Below are positions 58,614-64,000 of a stretch of DNA of 64,000 nucleotides, piece after piece. The translations under genes were made by a program, and so were the position numbers. The notes below the pieces were generated by a model. It did no database searches. It had not been told where the DNA came from and saw only the letters and a list, made by a program, of their open reading frames with translations. Within the stretch, counting starts at the first letter, position 1; every line of letters starts with the position of its first letter. Source of the DNA: Streptomyces harbinensis (GTDB lineage: Bacteria > Actinomycetota > Actinomycetes > Streptomycetales > Streptomycetaceae); the NCBI RefSeq assembly GCF_900116145.1, contig NZ_FPAB01000010.1, positions 1 through 64,000 on the forward strand. Reading direction: 5' to 3'.

Positions 58614-59477
58614 ATGGCTCCCCTCACTCTCTGTTGTCTTCTGCTCGCGCTCGCCGGTGGCAGCTCGCCACCCGAACGCGCCTGGCCCGTGTCCGGCCCC
58701 CAGGGTGCGTCGCGACCGCTGATCCTCCGGCTCTTCGAACCACCGGCGACCCCCTGGGGGCCCGGTCACCGAGGAGTGGACCTGGCAGCCGAGCCGGGTG
58801 ACCCGGTGGTGGCGTCCGCGCCCGGCACGGTCGTGTTCGCCGGCAAGGTCGCCGGCCGCGGTGTCATCAGCATCGAACTCTCCGGATCCGACGGACCGCC
58901 GGTCCGCACCACCTACGAGCCGGTGCGCGCCACGGTGGCCGTGGGCGAGACCGTCACGGCGGGTCAGCAAGTGGGTGTCCTGGAGGACGGCCCGTTCCAC
59001 TGCGACCGGCCCTGCCTGCACTGGGGTCTCAAGGAGAGCGGCGCCCGCCGGTACCAGGACCCGCTGAGCCTGCTGCCCGCCGAGCTGCTACGCCCCGGCC
59101 CCTCCCGGCTCCTGCCCGTCGACGGCGTGCCGCTCCCCGGGGACGGGCCCGGGCACGGCCCCGGCGACCCCGTCGAGGGCGATCCGCACGGCCGTCGCGG
59201 CGATCTCGGCGGGGTCGGCGAAGCCGGCCAGCGCGCGGCGCACCGCCGCGTCCACCACGCCCTGCAACAGCGCCGCCGCCGATCGCGGATCCGTATGCCC
59301 CAGGCCGCGAAGCGCTTCGGCGATCAGCTCAAACAGTCCACCGTGCGCCGCCTTGATCTTCTCCCGGGCCGCCGTGTCCAGCTCCATGGCCGAGATCGCC
59401 ACCACCGCCCGGTGCCGGGCGTCGCAGGCGAGCGCGAGTTGCGCACGCACATAGGCCGCCACCTGTTCCCGCGGTGA
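58614..59477 (+). CDS. M23 (LytM-like) peptidase-domain protein, probably degenerate
   Basis: A 287-residue protein with an N-terminal signal peptide (MAPLTLCCLLLALAGGSSPP) and an M23 fold with HRGVD (metal ligands His52, Asp56), PGDPVVASAPGTVVFAG and a C-terminal HxH-like CLHWGLK where the first His is Cys134. That residue is normally a catalytic His, so enzymatic activity is doubtful; the protein may instead bind or activate. After the M23 domain the frame continues about 110 residues of low-complexity Arg/Gly-rich sequence antisense to the TetR gene, overlapping it by 390 nt. The normal gene probably ended near residue 165-175. Confidence 0.7.
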   Translation: MAPLTLCCLLLALAGGSSPPERAWPVSGPQGASRPLILRLFEPPATPWGPGHRGVDLAAEPGDPVVASAPGTVVFAGKVAGRGVISIELSGSDGPPVRTTYEPVRATVAVGETVTAGQQVGVLEDGPFHCDRPCLHWGLKESGARRYQDPLSLLPAELLRPGPSRLLPVDGVPLPGDGPGHGPGDPVEGDPHGRRGDLGGVGEAGQRAAHRRVHHALQQRRRRSRIRMPQAAKRFGDQLKQSTVRRLDLLPGRRVQLHGRDRHHRPVPGVAGERELRTHIGRHLFPR

Positions 59478-59735
59478 GTCGGCCGCGGCCACCGCGGCCT
59501 CGACCTCGGCAGCCCACAGCGGGAAGTCGACCGCGCACAGCGCTTCGACGACCGCGCCCCGGGAGCGGAAGTATTCGTAGACGGACGAGCGGGCAAGACC
59601 GGTGCGCGCGGCGAGCGCCGGGAAGGTCAGTGCCGACGCCCCGCCCTCGGACAGCAGTGAACGGGCGGCGTCCAGCAGGGCGCCGCGCTGCAGCGAGCGG
59701 TGCTCGGCCACGGAGGCCGCTTGGATCCTGGGCAC
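59088..59735 (-). CDS. TetR-family transcriptional regulator
   Basis: A 215-residue TetR protein. The N-terminal helix-turn-helix is LTFPALAARTGLARSSVYEY then FRSRGAVVEAL (residues 36-66), followed by an all-helical ligand domain (VAAYVRAQLALACDARHRAV). GTG 59735 is preferred. It diverges from nothing on its 5' side except the short gap to whiG (same strand). Its 3' end overlaps the M23 gene by 390 nt antisense. Target unknown. Confidence 0.9.
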   Translation of the reverse strand: MPRIQAASVAEHRSLQRGALLDAARSLLSEGGASALTFPALAARTGLARSSVYEYFRSRGAVVEALCAVDFPLWAAEVEAAVAAADSPREQVAAYVRAQLALACDARHRAVVAISAMELDTAAREKIKAAHGGLFELIAEALRGLGHTDPRSAAALLQGVVDAAVRRALAGFADPAEIAATAVRIALDGVAGAVPGPVPGERHAVDGQEPGGAGA

Positions 59736-59790
59736 CAGACCACTGTAGAGCGTGCGGCGGACGAGGTTGAGCCCGAGCGCGGGAGCGGTT

Positions 59791-60633
59791 TCAACCGCTC
59801 ACATCGGCGAGCTTGGCCCGCAGCTGAAGCACCGACTTGGTGTGGATCTGACTGACCCTGCTCTCGGTCACCCCCAGGACCTGGCCGATCTCCGCGAGCG
59901 TCAGCCCTTCGTAGTAGTAGAGCGTCACCACCGTCTTCTCCCGCTCCGGCAGGGTGTTGACGGCCCGGGCCAGCAGCCGGCGCAGCTCCCGGTCCTCCGC
60001 CACCTCCACGGGGTCGTCGGCGGCGGTGTCCTCCAGCGTGTCCATCAGGCTCAGCCGGTCGCCGCTCTCCCCGCCCACATGCAGCAGCTCTTCCAGCGCG
60101 ACCACGTTGGCCAGCGACAACTGGCTGAATACCGCGTGCAGTTCCTCCAGCGTGATGTCCATCTCGCGGGCCACCTCGGACTCCGAGGGGGTCCGGCGCA
60201 GCGACGCCTCCAGGGTGGCGTAGGCGCGTTCGATGGCGCGGGCCTTCTGCCGGACCGAGCGCGGGATCCAGTCCAGTGCGCGTAGCTCGTCGATCATCGC
60301 GCCACGGATCCGGGTGATGGCGTACGTCTCGAACTTGATGGAGCGCTCGGGATCGAACTTCTCGATCGCGTCGATCAGGCCGAACACCCCGGAGGAGACG
60401 AAGTCCGCCTGTTCCACGTTGGGCGGCAGCCCCACGCTCACCCGGCCCGCCACGTACTTCACCAACGGGGAGTAGTGCAGGATCAGCTGCTCCCGCAACC
60501 GCTCGTCACCGGTGGCCTTGTAGGTGCGCCACAGCTCGTCGAGCGACGTGGGCGCGGCGGAGAGCGTCGCGCCCTCCGCCGCGGCCGGAGCGGCCGGCGC
60601 CTGGTGCGCGGGCCCGGGGGAGTGCTGGGGCAT
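59791..60633 (-). CDS. whiG: RNA polymerase sigma factor WhiG
   Basis: A 280-residue sigma-28-type factor with region 2 (LREQLILHYSPLVKYVAGRV, ADFVSSGVFGLIDAIEKFDP), region 3 (WIPRSVRQKARAIERAYATL) and region 4 (YYYEGLTLAEIGQVLGVTES). WhiG directs early sporulation genes in Streptomyces. ATG 60633 has no clear Shine-Dalgarno sequence. Confidence 0.97.
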   Translation of the reverse strand: MPQHSPGPAHQAPAAPAAAEGATLSAAPTSLDELWRTYKATGDERLREQLILHYSPLVKYVAGRVSVGLPPNVEQADFVSSGVFGLIDAIEKFDPERSIKFETYAITRIRGAMIDELRALDWIPRSVRQKARAIERAYATLEASLRRTPSESEVAREMDITLEELHAVFSQLSLANVVALEELLHVGGESGDRLSLMDTLEDTAADDPVEVAEDRELRRLLARAVNTLPEREKTVVTLYYYEGLTLAEIGQVLGVTESRVSQIHTKSVLQLRAKLADVSG

Positions 60634-60787
60634 GCGTTGTCTTGAGCCGTTCTGCAGGGGTCTGAGCGAGTGGTGCGGAGTTCCGGGATGGCGAACTCTG
60701 TGAGCGTAGCGTGACTGGTGGGTCGCTTTGCGCAGGTGGCCGAAGTTGGCCGATGCGCAGATACGTTCCGCTGGGTGCACCGTCGTG

Positions 60788-61954
60788 TTACGCACCCGCT
60801 TCGGGGCGTGGCGCGGCCGGGAGGGCGTGTCGGACGGCGGGCCGTCGCAACTGCCAGCGATCGCCCACGTGTTCGACGAAGCCCAGTGAGCCGAGTTCGA
60901 GCAGCCGGGCCAGCGCCGCCTCGCTCGACATGCAGGCGCCGCGGGCGATCTCCGGCACCGTGACCGCCCGTGCCACCGGCAAGGCGTCCAGGACCTGACC
61001 CGCCGCCTCGCCCAGCAGATCCCTGGGAACGGCGGGGCCCCTCTCCCCGTCCGCCACCTCACCCATCGCCCCCACGAGTTCGATGACCTCGCCCGCGCTG
61101 CCCACCAGCGTGGCCTCCTGACGGATCAGCCGGTGCGTACCCGCCGAGAGCCCCGAGGTCACCGGGCCGGGCACCGCCATCAGATGCCGGCCCAGCCGCG
61201 CCGCCCGCCGGGCGGTGATGAGCGAACCGCTGCGCAGCGCCGCCTCGACGACCACCGTGCCGCGGCTCAGGGCCGCGATCACCCGGTTGCGCTGCACGAA
61301 CCGGCCCCGCGTCGGTCGTTCCCCCGGCGGCAGTTCGCTCACCAGCAGCCCGCCCTCCGCGACCCGCTCCAGCAGTTGCCGGTGCCCGGCCGGATAGGCC
61401 ACGTCGAGACCACAGGCCAGCACGGCCACCGTCGGACCGCCCACCGCCAGGGCGCCCCGGTGTGCCGCGCCGTCCACGCCGTACGCGCCGCCGGAGACCA
61501 CCGTCCAGCCGCGCTCCGCGAGCGTCGCGGCCAGCTCTCCCGCCATGTGCGTGCCGTAGTCGGTGCAGGCCCGGGCCCCCACCAGCGAAACCGAACGCAG
61601 CGCCACGAACCGCAGCGAGCAGGCACCGCGCACCCACAGCCCGACCGGACGGGCCGCACCGAGATCGTCCAGCTGCCCCGGCCACTCGTGGTCGCCGGGG
61701 CACACCAGCCGGCCGCCGCACCCGGCGCTCTCCTCCAGATCGCGCCCCGGCACGACCCGCTCGGCCCGCAGCCGCAGCCCCGCCCAGCGGGGCGGCGGTA
61801 CCTCCGGCAGCCGCTCGTCCCGCTCCAGTGCCCGCCACACCTCCGCCGCGCCGAGCCGCGCCAGCTGCTCGCCCAGGAGCTGGTCCCCGGGCTCGATCAC
61901 CCGGGTCAGCGCCGACCGCGCCAGCCGCTCCCCGTCCGTCACCGTCCCGCTCAC
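60788..61954 (-). CDS. dprA: DNA-processing protein DprA
   Basis: A 388-residue DprA/Smf protein that loads RecA on single-stranded DNA in transformation. It has the Rossmann-like core SLVGARACTDYGTHMAGELA, VVSGGAYGVDGAAHRGALA, and a C-terminal DprA winged helix (VTVEIARGACMSSEAAL region, given approximately). GTG 61954 overlaps the comM stop by 4 nt. Confidence 0.95.
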   Translation of the reverse strand: MSGTVTDGERLARSALTRVIEPGDQLLGEQLARLGAAEVWRALERDERLPEVPPPRWAGLRLRAERVVPGRDLEESAGCGGRLVCPGDHEWPGQLDDLGAARPVGLWVRGACSLRFVALRSVSLVGARACTDYGTHMAGELAATLAERGWTVVSGGAYGVDGAAHRGALAVGGPTVAVLACGLDVAYPAGHRQLLERVAEGGLLVSELPPGERPTRGRFVQRNRVIAALSRGTVVVEAALRSGSLITARRAARLGRHLMAVPGPVTSGLSAGTHRLIRQEATLVGSAGEVIELVGAMGEVADGERGPAVPRDLLGEAAGQVLDALPVARAVTVPEIARGACMSSEAALARLLELGSLGFVEHVGDRWQLRRPAVRHALPAAPRPEAGA

Positions 61955-63564
61955 GGCAGGCTGCCCGCCACTCCGGCACCCCGCCGTACCCCGGTACGGA
62001 ACTCCAGCGCGGCGTCCACATCGTCCGCCGTGGGACGGTCGTGCCCGGCCAGGTCCGCCACCGTCCAGGCCACCCGCAGCACCCGGTCGAGGCCACGGGC
62101 GGTGAGCGTGCCGCGATCCATGTCGGTCTCGGCCCGGGCCAGCGCGCCCGGCGCAGGCGCCCAGCGGGTCCGCAGCTCGTGGCCAGGGGCCTCGCCGTTG
62201 GTGCTCCAGCCCATACCGGCGTAACGCGCCGCCGCCCGTTCCCTGGCCGCCAGCACCCGCTCGGCCACGGCGGCCGTGGATTCCCCGCTGCTCGCCGACG
62301 TCAGCTCCGCGCGGCCGACCGGCTCGACCGGCACCCGCAGATCGATCCGGTCCAGCAGTGGCCCGGACAGCCGGGCCCGGTACCGCCGTACCGTGCCGGG
62401 CAGACACTCGCACTCCCCGCCCGGTGAGCCGTGCCGCCCGCACGGACACGGATTGGCCGCCAGGACCAGCAACACCCGGGCGGGCATCCGCAGTACCCCG
62501 GCCGATCGCGCCACCACCACCTGCCCCGACTCCAGCGGCTGCCGCAGCGCGTCCAGCACCTGGCTGCTCATCTCGGCGGCCTCGTCCAGGAACAGCACTC
62601 CGTGGTGTGCCAGCGACGCCGCTCCCGGCCGCGGCAGCCCGCTGCCACCGCCCACCAGAGCGGGCAGCGAGGCCGAGTGGTGCGGGGCGCAGTACGGCGG
62701 CCGGTCCACCAGCGGGCGCCCCGGCGGCAGCGAACCGCTCACCGAATGCACCGCGGTGACCTCAAGAGCCTCCTGCCGGGTCAACGGGGGCAGCAGCCCC
62801 GGCAGCCGCTCGGCCAGCATGGTCTTGCCCGCCCCGGGCGAGCCCTGGAGGAACAGATGGTGGCGTCCGGCCGCCGCCACCTCCAGCGCCCGGCGGGCCA
62901 GCCGCTGCCCCGCCACCTCGGCGAGATCCGGCGGCTGCTCCGTACCGTCGAAGGTGCGATACAGACCGGCGGGCCGTGGGTAGCCCCAGCCCGCGCCGCG
63001 CGGCCCGGGGCCGCCGCCCTCCGGCCGCGGCGGGGGTTCATCCGGCACCGGTTCGCCGGCGAGTACGGCGATGAGCTGGCGCAGGCTGCGCACGCCCAGT
63101 ACGGCCACATCGGGCACCAGGGCCGCCTCCGCGGCGTTCTGTTCGGCGACCACCACCTGCCGGTAGCCGGCGTCCGCCGCGGTGAGCACGGCGGGGAGCA
63201 CGCCGCGTACCGGCCGGACCCCGCCGTCCAGCCCCAGCTCGCCGATCAGCAGCAGGTCGGCGATGGCCTTGGGGTCGACGCGTTCGGCCGCGGCCAGTAC
63301 GGCGGCAGCCACCGCCAGATCGAATCCGCTGCCGCATTTGGGCACCGCCGCCGGGCTCAGCCCCACGGTGAGCTTCTTCTGCGGCCACTCGGCACCCGAG
63401 TTGAGTACCGCGGCCCGGACCCGGTCCCGGCTCTCGTTCAGCGACTTGTCGGCCAGCCCCACCAGGGTGAACGCCGCCACCCCCGGCTCCAGGTCCGCCT
63501 GCACCTCCACCACCACGCCCTCGACCCCGACCAGGGCCACGGCGCAGGTCCGCGCGAAGGCCAT
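61951..63564 (-). CDS. comM: YifB/ComM-like Mg chelatase-related AAA+ ATPase
   Basis: A 537-residue AAA+ protein with an N-terminal Lon-substrate-binding-like domain (VEVQADLEPGVAAFTLVGLA), Walker A LQGSPGAGKTMLAE near 220, Walker B GVLFLDEAAEMSSQVLDAL, a Cys-rich ANPCPCGRHGSPGGECECLP loop, and a C-terminal region. In other bacteria ComM/YifB proteins are hexameric helicases that promote branch migration in transformation. It overlaps dprA by 4 nt and yraN by 1 nt, forming yraN-comM-dprA. Confidence 0.95.
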   Translation of the reverse strand: MAFARTCAVALVGVEGVVVEVQADLEPGVAAFTLVGLADKSLNESRDRVRAAVLNSGAEWPQKKLTVGLSPAAVPKCGSGFDLAVAAAVLAAAERVDPKAIADLLLIGELGLDGGVRPVRGVLPAVLTAADAGYRQVVVAEQNAAEAALVPDVAVLGVRSLRQLIAVLAGEPVPDEPPPRPEGGGPGPRGAGWGYPRPAGLYRTFDGTEQPPDLAEVAGQRLARRALEVAAAGRHHLFLQGSPGAGKTMLAERLPGLLPPLTRQEALEVTAVHSVSGSLPPGRPLVDRPPYCAPHHSASLPALVGGGSGLPRPGAASLAHHGVLFLDEAAEMSSQVLDALRQPLESGQVVVARSAGVLRMPARVLLVLAANPCPCGRHGSPGGECECLPGTVRRYRARLSGPLLDRIDLRVPVEPVGRAELTSASSGESTAAVAERVLAARERAAARYAGMGWSTNGEAPGHELRTRWAPAPGALARAETDMDRGTLTARGLDRVLRVAWTVADLAGHDRPTADDVDAALEFRTGVRRGAGVAGSLP

Positions 63565-63971
63565 CACGCCACCCCCCTGGCGTGCTCGACCACCGGCGCT
63601 CCCCGGCGCGGCACCAGGACGCCGACCAGATCGATCCGCAGCCCGCCGGAGGGCGGTGCCCCGTAGCGGGGCAGCCAGCGTTCGCTGAGCCACCACTCGG
63701 CGAGCCGCCGCAGCCGCTCCGCCTTGCTCGCGCCGACCGCCGCCATCGGGTGCTGGAACCCCGCACCCCGGCGGGTCTTCACCTCGCACACCACCAGGAC
63801 CTCCTGCGGACCGGGCTCCCGGGCCACGATGTCGATCTCTCCGGCCCGGCAGCGCCAGTTGCGCTCCAGCACCGCCATTCCGGCGGCCGTCAGCCGCCGT
63901 ACCGCCAGGTCCTCACCGAACCGGCCCAGAGCTCCCCGCTGGTTGCCGGTACGTCCCGTCGCACGCGTCAT
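63564..63971 (-). CDS. yraN: UPF0102 (YraN) family nuclease-like protein
   Basis: A 135-residue YraN protein with GRFGEDLAVRRLTAAGMAVL, EIDIVAREPGPQEVLVVCEV and KTRRGAGFQHP, containing the D-ExK nuclease motif of the restriction-endonuclease-like fold. It is the first gene of the yraN-comM-dprA set. ATG 63971 is near the window end, and 29 nt remain upstream. Confidence 0.93.
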   Translation of the reverse strand: MTRATGRTGNQRGALGRFGEDLAVRRLTAAGMAVLERNWRCRAGEIDIVAREPGPQEVLVVCEVKTRRGAGFQHPMAAVGASKAERLRRLAEWWLSERWLPRYGAPPSGGLRIDLVGVLVPRRGAPVVEHARGVA

Positions 63972-64000
63972 CGCGCATCACCTCCGCCCCGGACGCTGCC

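Noticed and set aside
60634..60787. BldD-type operator upstream of whiG
   Set aside because: I compared the gap with the BldD consensus as I remember it and found no convincing match on either strand.
1..64000. Prophage, IS element, secondary-metabolite megasynthase or CRISPR array
   Set aside because: No integrase, transposase, terminal repeats, PKS/NRPS domains, Cas genes or regular repeat-spacer units were seen on either strand.

Overview
The window is a 64-kb stretch of a high-GC actinobacterial chromosome, almost certainly Streptomyces or a very close relative. The evidence is a G/C-rich third codon position nearly throughout, many GTG starts, 4-nt stop/start overlaps, and genus markers: NsdA, the sporulation sigma factor WhiG, HupS with a lysine-rich tail, the IclR regulator NdgR next to leuCD, conservon proteins, and four tandem type I signal peptidases. 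I see no rRNA, IS element, prophage or CRISPR array. Most of the window is conserved core chromosome.

Layout. 1-0.64 kb: end of a conservon (DUF742 tail and CvnD GTPase). 0.75-3.0 kb: FAH-family hydrolase and gltX. 3.1-6.2 kb: a tight four-gene accessory operon (61-aa peptide with seven consecutive Leu, an unknown protein, a DUF6895-like protein, a class-C beta-lactamase-fold serine hydrolase) lying between gltX and tRNA-Gln plus two tRNA-Glu genes. 6.6-7.9 kb: divergent MerR regulator and DUF4188 protein. 7.9-10.8 kb: ndgR diverging from leuCD. 10.9-19.1 kb: hupS, fbiD/cofC, plsC-gpsA, ddl, thiL, thiD, rpmB. 19.4-31 kb: DhaL/DAK2 protein, recG, a Tat-secreted protein, rsmD-coaD, a DivIVA-like coiled-coil protein, and yceD-rpmF-rnc-mutM. 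31-41.4 kb: CAP-domain protein, acylphosphatase, smc, sugar MFS transporter, ftsY, prim-pol domain protein. 41.7-49.5 kb: nsdA, amtB-glnK-glnD, ffh. 49.6-58.5 kb: an archaeal/eukaryal-type proS, rpsP-KH protein-rimM-trmD-rplS, four signal peptidases, DUF2469. 58.6-64 kb: M23 protein, TetR regulator, whiG, and dprA-comM-yraN.

How the genes work together. Translation and protein export dominate: gltX with its cognate tRNAs (GluRS also charges tRNA-Gln for transamidation in most such bacteria), several ribosomal proteins and maturation or modification factors, both SRP GTPases, and four leader peptidases. Nitrogen control is represented by amtB-glnK-glnD behind a good match to a GlnR box. Leucine synthesis is controlled by NdgR, with a near-perfect palindrome in the ndgR-leuC gap. 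Developmental control is represented by nsdA (with one TTA codon), whiG and hupS.

Standout observations are: an SMC protein carrying a roughly 344-residue Pro/Ala/Ser/Thr-rich insertion in its hinge; the uncharacterised peptide operon interrupting the gltX-tRNA neighbourhood; two DnaA-box-like sites next to a palindrome upstream of the M23 gene; a related palindrome upstream of the CAP-domain gene; a 390-nt antisense overlap between the M23 and TetR genes; and a 149-nt out-of-frame overlap between two signal peptidase genes.
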